48,069 nucleotides of DNA from Gillisia sp. (GTDB taxonomy: Bacteria; Bacteroidota; Bacteroidia; Flavobacteriales; Flavobacteriaceae), in contig JAGXIJ010000065.1 of assembly GCA_024635675.1 (NCBI GenBank), positions 1 through 48,069 on the forward strand, given 5' to 3'. A program made the translations under genes and the position numbers. The notes beneath the pieces were generated by a model. That model saw only the letters and a list, made by a program, of their open reading frames with translations, did not search any database and was not told the DNA's origin. Of the stretch, positions 1 to 9,288 are shown one piece after another; the first letter of the stretch is position 1; every line of letters starts with the position of its first letter.

Positions 1-1
1 T

Positions 2-45
2 AAAAAGCAATCGCCTTTAGATAATTCTATAGCCGATTGCTTTTT
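2..45. terminator. Bidirectional rho-independent terminator-like hairpin
   Basis: AAAAAGCAATCG (2-13) pairs with CGATTGCTTTTT (34-45), with flanking A/T tracts. Confidence 0.7.
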
Positions 46-99
46 TTGTTATTTATTTAAGTGTGGATTTTAAAGTTCTATAGCTTCAGAGGAGCCAAA

Positions 100-1614
100 T
101 CATTTGGACATCTCCAGCAATTCTTCAACATAACACCTTTTATTGGAGAGTCTCGGGATCTTATGTTGTCCGCCTAATTTGTCATTTTTCTTCAGCCAAT
201 CATAAAACAACTTTTCACGAGCCTGATGTACTTTAGGCATATTAAGTGTCATATTATTGAAACGTTTGGCTTCGTAATCACTGTTCAATTGCTGTAAGGC
301 CAAATCTAGTTCAATAATAAACACATCTAGATTCTCGGGAGGAGTTTTAAACTCAATGATCCATTCATGAGCCCCTTTTTCTTTACCTTCCATAAAAATA
401 GGTGCTGCAGTATAATCTATGATCTGGCAACCGGTGATTTGAGATGCCTTTTTAAGGGCGTTGTCGGTATTTTCAATAATAAGCTCTTCCCCAAATACAT
501 TAATATGATGCTTAGTTCTTCCTGAAACTTTAATTCGGTACGGACTGATGGAGGTAAATCGCACGGTATCACCAATTTTATAACGCCACAAGCCCGCATT
601 GGTGGTAATAACCACTGCATAATTTACATCGGTTTGAACTTCGCTAAGCGGAATTATTCTCTGCTGGGTTGTGCCATAGGCATCCATTGGAATGAATTCA
701 TAAAAAACTCCATAATCCAGCATGAGTAATAATTCGTTGGAATTGTTGAGGTCCTGGCAAGCAAAAAATCCTTCTGAAGCATTATAGATCTCGTAGTATC
801 TAAAGGAATCCCTAGGCAGGATTTTCTTATACTGTTCAGCATAAGGTTCAAAATTCACGCCTCCATGAAAATAAACTTCCAGATTTTGCCAAACTTGAAA
901 TAAGTCTTCTTTTTTACTGGTTTCTAAGACATTGTTTAAAAGCACCAACATCCAGGAAGGAACTCCTGCAAGACTGGTTACTTTTTCCTTGATAGTTTCA
1001 TTTACAATAGCCTGCATCTTTATCTCCCAGTCGTTCATTAATGAAACTTCGTTACTAGGTGTGCTGCTAAATTCTGCCCAAAAAGGCATATTTTCTATGA
1101 GTATTGCGGAAAGGTCTCCATAAGAAGTACCATTATTTCTATAAATCTCCTTGCTTCCACCTAAACGCAAGCTCTTCCCGGTAAATAATTGAGATTGCGG
1201 ATTATTGTTTAGGTACATGCATAAAAGGTCTTTCCCAGCGGCATAATGACAGTCCTCCAAAGAATCATCGCTTACAGGAATAAATTTACTTTTAGCATTG
1301 GTTGTACCACTGGATTTTGCGAACCAATTAATAGGAGTAGGCCAAAATATGTTGGGCTCGCCTCTTCTACTTCGTTCTATAGCCGATTCATATTCCTCAT
1401 AAGAATGAATAGGTACTCGTTTAGCAAAAGATTCGTAATTGGTTATTTCAGAGAAGTTATATTTTTTTCCAATTTCAGTATGTTTGGCGGTGCTTATGAG
1501 TGACCTTAAAAGCTCTTGCTGAACTTCATTTGGATACTTCATAAACAACTCCATTTGATGGATGCGCTTCTTTAAAAACCAAGAGGCGATAGAGTTTACT
1601 AGTGGAATTGGCAT
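100..1614 (-). CDS. GH3 auxin-responsive promoter family protein (acyl-adenylate/amidosynthetase-like)
   Basis: 504 aa; motifs such as FAKSSGTTNAKSKFIPVS, YNASEGFFACQ and YKIGDTVRF are typical of bacterial GH3-family proteins. Confidence 0.85.
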   Translation of the reverse strand: MPIPLVNSIASWFLKKRIHQMELFMKYPNEVQQELLRSLISTAKHTEIGKKYNFSEITNYESFAKRVPIHSYEEYESAIERSRRGEPNIFWPTPINWFAKSSGTTNAKSKFIPVSDDSLEDCHYAAGKDLLCMYLNNNPQSQLFTGKSLRLGGSKEIYRNNGTSYGDLSAILIENMPFWAEFSSTPSNEVSLMNDWEIKMQAIVNETIKEKVTSLAGVPSWMLVLLNNVLETSKKEDLFQVWQNLEVYFHGGVNFEPYAEQYKKILPRDSFRYYEIYNASEGFFACQDLNNSNELLLMLDYGVFYEFIPMDAYGTTQQRIIPLSEVQTDVNYAVVITTNAGLWRYKIGDTVRFTSISPYRIKVSGRTKHHINVFGEELIIENTDNALKKASQITGCQIIDYTAAPIFMEGKEKGAHEWIIEFKTPPENLDVFIIELDLALQQLNSDYEAKRFNNMTLNMPKVHQAREKLFYDWLKKNDKLGGQHKIPRLSNKRCYVEELLEMSK

Positions 1615-1733
1615 TATTCTTTTATCTTTAAACCTGATTTAAAAACGCTTGGTAATATACAGTATATCCGATAAAATTAATACTAATCTATTAGCCTGCA
1701 ATATGCATTATCTATAAAATTAAACAAAATACT

Positions 1734-2528
1734 ATGAGATACGAGGGTGTTCTAACAAAAATGAAAACCGAACTGCAAAAAGAAGTAGAATATTACTTTG
1801 TATTTGAGTCTGATTTCCTGCATGTTAATCAGATTTTGAATAAACGGATCAGCATAAATTTTTTGAGATACCAATGTATGAATTGTGGATTGGAGAAAAA
1901 GGTTTTCGCTCAGGGGTTTTGTTACGATTGTTATACCTCCATCCCTCAAGCCGGAGACTGGATCATGAAACCGGAACTAAGTACGGCTCATTTAGATCAG
2001 GAAGATCGGGATCTGGAATATGAGAAACAAGTTCAGTTGAAGCCACATATTGTATATCTCGCAAATTCCAGTAATGTGAAAGTGGGAGTAACCAGAAAAA
2101 CACAAATTCCAACAAGGTGGATAGATCAGGGAGCACATGAGGCTATTGAGATTGTGGAGGTTCCAAATAGATATTTGGCAGGAATCACTGAGGTTGCTTT
2201 AAAAGCCTATGTTGCAGATAAAACGAACTGGCGAAAAATGCTAACTAATGATATTAAGGATCTTAATTTAGTAGAAGAACGTGAAAAGCTGAAACAATAT
2301 ATCCCGGAGGAGGCGATGCAATATTACTTGGCTAATAATACTGAAACAGAAATTCATTTCCCGGTGCTACAATATCCTAAGAAAGTAAAAAGCCTAAACC
2401 TAACTAAAGCACCTTTTTATGAAGGGGTCCTAAAAGGAATTAAGGGACAATATTTGTTGTTTGAAGATGGTACAGTGTTTAATGTGCGAAGTCATGAAGG
2501 TTTTGTGGTGGAATTGTCAATACTTTAG
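1734..2528 (+). CDS. DUF2797-type protein with zinc-ribbon-like Cys cluster and GIY-YIG-like segment
   Basis: 264 aa; CMNCGL...GFCYDCY followed by HIVYLANSSNVKVGVTRKTQIPTRWIDQGA. Confidence 0.7.
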   Translation: MRYEGVLTKMKTELQKEVEYYFVFESDFLHVNQILNKRISINFLRYQCMNCGLEKKVFAQGFCYDCYTSIPQAGDWIMKPELSTAHLDQEDRDLEYEKQVQLKPHIVYLANSSNVKVGVTRKTQIPTRWIDQGAHEAIEIVEVPNRYLAGITEVALKAYVADKTNWRKMLTNDIKDLNLVEEREKLKQYIPEEAMQYYLANNTETEIHFPVLQYPKKVKSLNLTKAPFYEGVLKGIKGQYLLFEDGTVFNVRSHEGFVVELSIL

Positions 2529-2551
2529 TCTTCGACAGGCTCAGACTGACA
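2526..2551. repeat. Direct repeat copy 1 (TAGTCTTCGACAGGCTCAGACTGACA)
   Basis: 26-nt exact match to 2623-2648. Confidence 0.9.
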
Positions 2552-2622
2552 GTATAATTGAAATTTTCGTCATTCTGTTCCGATAACCATTGGGATGTCG
2601 AAGTTTGGTTCTTCACTAAAAA

Positions 2623-2648
2623 TAGTCTTCGACAGGCTCAGACTGACA
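2623..2648. repeat. Direct repeat copy 2 (TAGTCTTCGACAGGCTCAGACTGACA)
   Basis: 26-nt exact match to 2526-2551. Confidence 0.9.
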
Positions 2649-2741
2649 TTCATATTTAATATAACCGTAGTTCTATTTCGATAGTTATTAGAATTGTTTC
2701 AGTATCTGTCCAATAAAAGCTATGAATAAATAAAATCATTG

Positions 2742-2802
2742 GCCACAAATACACGAATTATTCTTTTGAAAATTCTCAAGAAATTATTCGTGAATTTGTG
2801 GC
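2742..2802. repeat. Imperfect inverted repeat (about 21-bp arms) in a convergent intergenic region
   Basis: GCCACAAATACACGAATTATT (2742-2762) pairs with AATTATTCGTGAATTTGTGGC (2782-2802), two mismatches. Confidence 0.85.
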
Positions 2803-2893
2803 AATATTCAGAGAGTCAAAAAAAGCCGAATAATACATACATACATAGCTGATTTCAGAATCTATAAGAAGTAATAATAAGATATAATATTAT

Positions 2894-5572
2894 TTATTTC
2901 ACCTTCGTAGTATCTTCCTTCTTAGGTTTTTTCTTTAAAATATTTCCTAAAATATCCTTTGCGGCATCCTTTACCTGCTGTTGCTGCTGAGTTTTCACAG
3001 TATCTTTTGGAGTAAGAACCGGTGTCCCTATGGAATCTACCGTTTTTGGAGTTTGCTTGGTTTGTCCGGTAAGTATGTTTCCCAATGCATCTATTCCTTT
3101 ATTGGTAAGTTCCTTTTTTTGTTGTGCTATTATCTGTTGAGTAAGTCCGCTAACGGCTTGTTGCATATTTAAATTTATTTGAGGGCTTTGAAAATTTCCC
3201 TTTAGTCCAATTGGTAAAGCGACAGTCATGTTTTCAAGATCTTGTGCAGATAATTTAGAAAGTGTATTTCCAATTTCGCTACCCAACATTTTGGCAGGGA
3301 CATCCAGCGTTAGATTGTAATCCATAATATTGTCGAAACTATGATTTCCTGAAACTGTAACCTTGATTCCTTTTACATTGAAATCGAAAGGAGCTACAGC
3401 AACATTTCCATCGTTAAAGGTGAGTTTCCCTTTTAAATTATCAAGATTGATATCCTTGAAATTGATAAATTTTAATTTTTCATCGAGTGTGGCAAGGAGT
3501 GCCATTTTTTCGGGATTTACTTGTGCAGTTAGAATTTGTGCTAAAGCTTGTCCCGCAAGACTGGAAAGTTGTGGAGTGAAATCCTCATTAAGATTTCCTG
3601 AAAGATTTATTTGAGTTTGTAGTTTTCCTTGTAATGCTTTAGCGATAGGGGCAAGGTTTTGTAAAAGCTCTAATCCGTCAAAGGATTTAGAAATATCCAA
3701 AGCGTTTAATCCCATATCCATAGAGAAGGTTGGAACGCTCCCTTTAGTTGAAACATTTCCGCTTAGTCCAATAGAACCATCAAAAATATTTGCGGTCACA
3801 TTTTGAAGGGTTGCGGTTTCATCTTTAATGATCATGGTGCCCACCACATTTTTTAATGCTAGATTATCGTACAATACGGTATTTGCATTAAACACCAAGG
3901 TGGCATCCAAAAATGATGGAATTTTAATAGCTTCTTTTCCAGTAACTACGGTTTTAGGTTTTTCTACAAGAACTCCTTCTTTATCTGTTTTTTCAACAGT
4001 TTTAGTTTCTGCAATCATAAAGTCGTTTACTGAAAAGGTGTTGGATTTTACCTGAAAATTTCCTTTCAACTGTTGGTCTGTAATTAAGTATCCCATTAAA
4101 TTCTGAATAGATCCGGTGGCGTTGATATCTGTTTGCCCACTTGTTAGTATCATTTCAGAAACCTGCACATTTCCTTGGTTAAATTTAAAATTGGCCGAGG
4201 AGATTTTCACTTCATTTGGGATCTCAGGAGTTTTATAAACGAAATTCTTTATACTAGCCACCCCACTACTATTCACATTCTGATATTGTTCTTTCTCAAT
4301 AGAATTCATGTCGAAAGAAGTTTTTAGATCGGCGGTTAAAACACCATTTAGATCCTGTTGCATTTCCAAGGGATAGGCCTTTTCCAGATTGGCTAGATTT
4401 ATAGTTCCTTTTACAGCAAGATCTACCAACATATTTCCCGTAAGATTTTTAATTTTTCCATTTCCACTAAAGGTATCTTGATCTATTCTGAAACTCATTT
4501 TATTAATATCCAAAAAAGTGTCGTCTAAGAGACCTGTTTCGTTTATTACAGCAACGTCTATATGGATATTATCTACTCCCTTTGGTAGATTGGGATATTT
4601 AAAAGATGCATTGTTAGAGCTTATTTTAATGTCCATTTTAGGAACATAAGTGTCGTCTACGATTCCTTTTATTTCTCCGCTTACTGTAAAATCACCATTG
4701 GTATCTACATTTTCTATATTCTTAGCATAGATAGCAGGAATTACAGCCAAGAAGTTTTTAAAGGAGGAGGAAGGAGTCTTAAATGATAGATCTATTTCGT
4801 TGTTGTCTTCATTCACTTTTACATAACCATCAAAAGTTAAAGGCAACTGATTTAAAGTGGCTTTATTCTCTAAAAAGGTGTATTTCGTATTATCCAGATC
4901 CATCTGCAGCACCGCATCCAGAGCTAATTTGTTTTTGTTTAAATAATTGGTTCCGGCGTAATCCAAAGAGATTAAAGAAGTGGTCACTGTTTTTAATTCA
5001 GATTGGGCTAAAGAGAAATCTCCTGTACCTTGATGGTTAAGATTATCCAGAGATAAAGATATTTTGTTCCCCTCGTCTACATACTTAAGTTTGGAGTTAT
5101 TTATTTCGTAATGTTTTAGATCCAACTTAAAAGGATTTGAAGTCGAAGCTGTATCCACAATAGTAGAATCTATGATGGCAATGTCGTAATTATTATTCCC
5201 TAAAGAATCTATTTTAATATTTACAAAGGCATTATTCAGTATCAGTTCATCTATTTTTTTGGGTTGGTCACTTCCTTTAAATAATTCCTTGATAGACATC
5301 TCTAGTAATAATTCATCGGTAACTGCAAGGGTGTCACCTGCAAATGGTGCTTTATTAATTATGCTGAGGTTATTTAATACCAAGGTTGCTTGTGGAAAAC
5401 TCCTAAATAAGGTTAGATCCAGATCACTGAATTCTACGGTAGCATTTACATTTTTATTGATGGTTTTTTTAACCATGTCTTTTAACTGGGCCTCAAATAT
5501 AAAGGGAGCAGTGATTAGGAGTACGATGATCACCAACAGGGAAAATCCAATAATTTTAAATGCCTTTTTCAT
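2894..5572 (-). CDS. AsmA-like family protein (outer membrane/lipid homeostasis)
   Basis: 892 aa; N-terminal TM helix then AsmA-like repeats; Bacteroidetes AsmA-type C-terminus. Confidence 0.85.
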   Translation of the reverse strand: MKKAFKIIGFSLLVIIVLLITAPFIFEAQLKDMVKKTINKNVNATVEFSDLDLTLFRSFPQATLVLNNLSIINKAPFAGDTLAVTDELLLEMSIKELFKGSDQPKKIDELILNNAFVNIKIDSLGNNNYDIAIIDSTIVDTASTSNPFKLDLKHYEINNSKLKYVDEGNKISLSLDNLNHQGTGDFSLAQSELKTVTTSLISLDYAGTNYLNKNKLALDAVLQMDLDNTKYTFLENKATLNQLPLTFDGYVKVNEDNNEIDLSFKTPSSSFKNFLAVIPAIYAKNIENVDTNGDFTVSGEIKGIVDDTYVPKMDIKISSNNASFKYPNLPKGVDNIHIDVAVINETGLLDDTFLDINKMSFRIDQDTFSGNGKIKNLTGNMLVDLAVKGTINLANLEKAYPLEMQQDLNGVLTADLKTSFDMNSIEKEQYQNVNSSGVASIKNFVYKTPEIPNEVKISSANFKFNQGNVQVSEMILTSGQTDINATGSIQNLMGYLITDQQLKGNFQVKSNTFSVNDFMIAETKTVEKTDKEGVLVEKPKTVVTGKEAIKIPSFLDATLVFNANTVLYDNLALKNVVGTMIIKDETATLQNVTANIFDGSIGLSGNVSTKGSVPTFSMDMGLNALDISKSFDGLELLQNLAPIAKALQGKLQTQINLSGNLNEDFTPQLSSLAGQALAQILTAQVNPEKMALLATLDEKLKFINFKDINLDNLKGKLTFNDGNVAVAPFDFNVKGIKVTVSGNHSFDNIMDYNLTLDVPAKMLGSEIGNTLSKLSAQDLENMTVALPIGLKGNFQSPQINLNMQQAVSGLTQQIIAQQKKELTNKGIDALGNILTGQTKQTPKTVDSIGTPVLTPKDTVKTQQQQQVKDAAKDILGNILKKKPKKEDTTKVK

Positions 5573-5868
5573 ATTACTATATTAGTTTCCTCATTATGGA
5601 GGTATGGTTTCTTACTGAAAAATATTCATAAAATTTAAAACAATCTTTGAGCCAATTGGTTAATTTAATAGGAATTGTTACGTTTTTTATGAGTTAGTAT
5701 TAAAAAGCAAAGTTAAGAGTATGTAATTTCCTTTTACTTAATTTGTTGTGAAAATAATTATAGCCGTAAATGTCTAAAAGGATGCCTAATCATGCTGTAG
5801 CTGAAGATGTGTAGTGTAATTTTGAATCTGAATAATTTCTTTTCAGAAATATAACCGAACATAAAAAC

Positions 5869-6324
5869 ATGGGATATAATATCGTTTTAATAGAACCGGA
5901 AATTCCAATGAATACTGGTAACATTGGTAGATTGAGTTTAGCTTCCGGGTCTACCTTACATTTAGTGAAACCTTTTGGGTTTGAATTGGATGATAAAAGA
6001 GTAAAACGCGCCGGGTTGGATTATTGGAAACATATTTCTTTAAAGATCTATGAAAGCGTAGATGATTTTTTTCTTCAGAATAAGGATAAAAAAATGGCGT
6101 TTTTCTCTAGTCATGGGGAAAAGGAGTATTGGGAGCTGGAGTATACAGATGAGATGTTTCTCATTTTCGGAAAAGAATCGAAAGGATTGTCGCCGGAGAT
6201 TATTGAGAATCATCTGGACGATCTCTACAAGATCCCCATATTTAGCGAACATATTAGAAGCTTAAACCTTGCAAATGCCGTAAGTGTGGTGGTTTATGAA
6301 GGAATTAGAAAACTTAGAACCTAA
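5869..6324 (+). CDS. trmL: tRNA (cytidine(34)-2'-O)-methyltransferase, SPOUT family
   Basis: 151 aa; IVLIEPEIPMNTGNIGRLSLASGSTLHLVKPFGF and LIFGKESKGLSPEI...LNLANAVSVVVYE motifs. Confidence 0.92.
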   Translation: MGYNIVLIEPEIPMNTGNIGRLSLASGSTLHLVKPFGFELDDKRVKRAGLDYWKHISLKIYESVDDFFLQNKDKKMAFFSSHGEKEYWELEYTDEMFLIFGKESKGLSPEIIENHLDDLYKIPIFSEHIRSLNLANAVSVVVYEGIRKLRT

Positions 6325-6334
6325 ATTCCTATTT

Positions 6335-7093
6335 CTAAACTTCAGGATCTTTGTTGGAGGGTAATTTATTTTTATATAAAGCCTCTTCCGGAAATGGAAA
6401 TACGATCGTAGAATTTTTCTCGGCCGCAATATTAGATAAAGTCTGGTAAAGTCTTAATTTAATGGCAGATGGAGATTGATCAATCAATTTCCCTGCTTCT
6501 AAAAGTTTCCCGGCTGCCTGCTCTTCTGCCAAAGCAAGAATTATTTGTGATCTTCTGGATCGCTCTGCTTCGGCCTGACCTGCCATCATCCGTTTCATGT
6601 TTTCAGGTAATTGAATGTCTTTAATCTTCATCCCTATTATTTCAATTCCCCATTCCCGAGTCTCTTCTTCTACAATGGTTTTAATATTTTTTCCCATTTC
6701 CTCCCGTTTAGATAAAATAGTATCTAGTTCTACCTTTCCGCAGACATCTCTTAAGGCAGCTTGAGACAATTGGGTGATCGCATAATTGTACTCCTCTACT
6801 TGTAAAACAGCTTTTTCTGGATCGTTAATTCTAAAGAAAACTACTCCGTCTATACTACAAGGCACATTATCCTCTGTCATTACTTCTTGGGATAAAATAT
6901 TAATGGTAATAACCCGAATATCTACCACCTGAATGGTTTCTACCAATGGAATAATCCATTTAAACCCAGGTGTCAGGATATTTACATACTTTCCGAATCT
7001 GAATTTTAAAGCCCTTTTATATTCAAAAATAATACGGATCCCACTTAAAATAAAAAGGAAGAATAGAACTGCGAAAAAGATGGATGGTGCCAT
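6335..7093 (-). CDS. SPFH/band 7 domain protein (slipin family)
   Basis: 252 aa; N-terminal TM, YKRALKFRFGKYVNILTPGFKWIIPLVE, QLPENMKRMMAGQAEAERSRRSQII. Confidence 0.9.
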   Translation of the reverse strand: MAPSIFFAVLFFLFILSGIRIIFEYKRALKFRFGKYVNILTPGFKWIIPLVETIQVVDIRVITINILSQEVMTEDNVPCSIDGVVFFRINDPEKAVLQVEEYNYAITQLSQAALRDVCGKVELDTILSKREEMGKNIKTIVEEETREWGIEIIGMKIKDIQLPENMKRMMAGQAEAERSRRSQIILALAEEQAAGKLLEAGKLIDQSPSAIKLRLYQTLSNIAAEKNSTIVFPFPEEALYKNKLPSNKDPEV

Positions 7094-7440
7094 AATTCAA
7101 GATTTAGGTTAACATTATAACTCTAATCTATTAAAGCAGGTTTTAACGAAAATCTTCATTTTAGATTTTCTAAATTAATAATGTCGACTTTTTGAGATAT
7201 AATCAACATCCACTCTTATTAAAACCGGGTGGGGAATATAAAAGATTCTTATAAATTTAAGGATTATTAGGTGAGAATACAAGGTGAATATAATTTGATT
7301 CTATAATTTTTTGGAATATTAAATATAGAATCCTTTTCTCATATTCAGAATATTAAAATGTGATAGTAATTAAAAGCACATTTTTATTCCCTCTCTCCAA
7401 TAAAGTTAAGTCTATGTTGATTTGTTTTACTTAATTTGCC

Positions 7441-7485
7441 ATGAAAATAATAACTCCCTTTTTAAAACCTCATACTTACGTTTGA
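7441..7485 (+). other. Possible 14-aa leader ORF (MKIITPFLKPHTYV*) overlapping the downstream TTG start
   Basis: ATG...GTT TGA; its TGA (7483-7485) overlaps the in-frame TTG (7482-7484) of the HPPK-dNK gene. Confidence 0.3.
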
Positions 7486-8618
7486 ATTCTCCAAGATCAT
7501 ATTATATCGCGTTGGGTAGCAATGATGGTAATAGAATGCAATTATTGCAGCAGGCGGTACAAATTATTTATATCGAAATAGGAGATATTCAGGCAATTTC
7601 CAAAGTATATGAAACTCCAGCGTGGGGGTTTGAAGGAAATGCATTTTTAAATGCTTGTATAACTGTTTCTTCCAGATTGTCTGCTGAAGAGATTTTGCAG
7701 CAATTATTAGCTATAGAAAATGAATTAGGGAGGTTAAGAACGAATACTGAAGGATACCAGAATAGAACGATAGATTTGGATATTATCCTTTCTGAAGATC
7801 TGGTAATAGATTCCGATTCTTTAAAGATTCCTCATCCCGAAATGCAAAAAAGGAAATTTGTGTTATTTCCTTTATCCGATATTGCTGCCAAGCAAATTCA
7901 TCCTCTTCTAAAAACTTCAATTTTGGAGTTGAAGAAACAATTAAAAGATGATTCTGCCATTGAACTTTATCCTGGAAACTTAAGTTCACCAGCCAGGAAA
8001 TATAGCTTTGTGAATTACAATTATATTGCGATAGAAGGAAATATTGGAGCCGGGAAAACAAGTTTGTCTACTATGATCTCGCAAGATTTTAATGCGAAAT
8101 TAATCTTAGAACGTTTCAAGGATAATCCGTTTTTGCCTAAATTTTATGAAGACAAGAACCGGTATGCGTTCCCTCTGGAAATGTCGTTTTTAGCCGATAG
8201 GTATCAGCAACTTTCAGATGATCTTGCTCAATACGATCTTTTCACAGACTTTATTGTTTCAGATTACGATGTCTTCAAATCCTTGATCTTTGCAAAGATC
8301 ACGCTACAGGAAGATGAGTATTCTTTATACGAGAAGCTCTTCAGAATAATGTACAAGGAGCTAATTAAGCCCGATCTTTATATTTATTTGTATCAAAATA
8401 CAGAGAGATTACTGGAGAATATTAAAAATAGAGGTCGTGATTACGAACAGAATATTCAGCCGGAATATTTAATAGAGATCAATAAAAGCTATTTATCGTT
8501 TATAAAATCCCAAACCAATATTAAGGTAAAGATCATAGATATTTCGGAGCTGGATTTTGTGAACAACCGTAAAGATTATTTTTATATTCTGGATAAAATT
8601 GAGGATAGCTTAAATTAA
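7482..8618 (+). CDS. folK: Bifunctional HPPK (FolK) / deoxynucleoside kinase fusion
   Basis: The track ORF starts at a TTG at 7422, but conserved sequence begins at NSPRSYYIALGSNDGNR, so TTG 7482 is preferred. HPPK motif QNRTIDLDII; dNK P-loop IEGNIGAGKTSL. Confidence 0.88.
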   Translation: MNSPRSYYIALGSNDGNRMQLLQQAVQIIYIEIGDIQAISKVYETPAWGFEGNAFLNACITVSSRLSAEEILQQLLAIENELGRLRTNTEGYQNRTIDLDIILSEDLVIDSDSLKIPHPEMQKRKFVLFPLSDIAAKQIHPLLKTSILELKKQLKDDSAIELYPGNLSSPARKYSFVNYNYIAIEGNIGAGKTSLSTMISQDFNAKLILERFKDNPFLPKFYEDKNRYAFPLEMSFLADRYQQLSDDLAQYDLFTDFIVSDYDVFKSLIFAKITLQEDEYSLYEKLFRIMYKELIKPDLYIYLYQNTERLLENIKNRGRDYEQNIQPEYLIEINKSYLSFIKSQTNIKVKIIDISELDFVNNRKDYFYILDKIEDSLN

Positions 8619-8620
8619 TC

Positions 8621-9166
8621 TTATCCTTTCGTGTTAATCTTACTGAAAAGATCCCACAAAACCACACCGGTACTAACAGCTATATTTAAAGAATGCTTGC
8701 TGCCCAGTTGCGGAATTTCTATGATTCCATCACTTGCCGATACTACTTCTTGCTGCACTCCTTTCACTTCATTCCCAAAAACTACCGCGTAAGTTTTATC
8801 ATATTCAGGAGTAAAATCATTTAGCATGATGGCACCTTCCGCCTGTTCGATGGCCAAAACTTCAACTTTTTCAGCCTGCAGTTTTTTTATTAAAGGAATG
8901 GTGTCCTCAACATACTCCCAGTCCACTGTTTCTGTTGCGCCTAAAGCCGTCTTTTGAATGTCTTTATGGGGAGGAGTAGCCGTTATGCCGCACAAGTATA
9001 CCTTTTTAATTAAAAAGGCATCAGCAGTTCTAAAAACAGAACCAATATTATTTAAACTTCTAATATTATCCAGAATTACGATCAAAGGAGTTTTAGTAGC
9101 TTCTTTAAATTCTGAAATAGATTTTCTGTCTAACTCGCTATTTTTTAATTTTCTGTTTCCGGACAT
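8621..9166 (-). CDS. TrmH/SpoU-family RNA methyltransferase
   Basis: 181 aa; VILDNIRSLNNIGSVFRTADAF, VVFGNEVKGV, HSLNIAVSTGVVLWDLF. Confidence 0.9.
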   Translation of the reverse strand: MSGNRKLKNSELDRKSISEFKEATKTPLIVILDNIRSLNNIGSVFRTADAFLIKKVYLCGITATPPHKDIQKTALGATETVDWEYVEDTIPLIKKLQAEKVEVLAIEQAEGAIMLNDFTPEYDKTYAVVFGNEVKGVQQEVVSASDGIIEIPQLGSKHSLNIAVSTGVVLWDLFSKINTKG

Positions 9167-9288
9167 GCGGCAAAAATATGAATTTGACAGGAGTTATTGG
9201 TGATCTATCCTTTTATTCCAAATGAGAAATTTCTTTATAATCTAATCTTTCCTAAGTAACTTGCTTCCCTATTTAAAAATCATTATAA

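Noticed and set aside
417-1503. Short ORFs overlapping the GH3 gene
   Set aside because: They are out-of-frame or antisense to a clear 504-aa protein, with no recognisable motifs.
2526-2802. CRISPR-like array
   Set aside because: Only two direct repeats with one 71-bp spacer, plus an unrelated inverted repeat; no cas genes.
2981-5585. Plus-strand ORFs antisense to the AsmA gene
   Set aside because: Antisense to a confident CDS; low-complexity composition.
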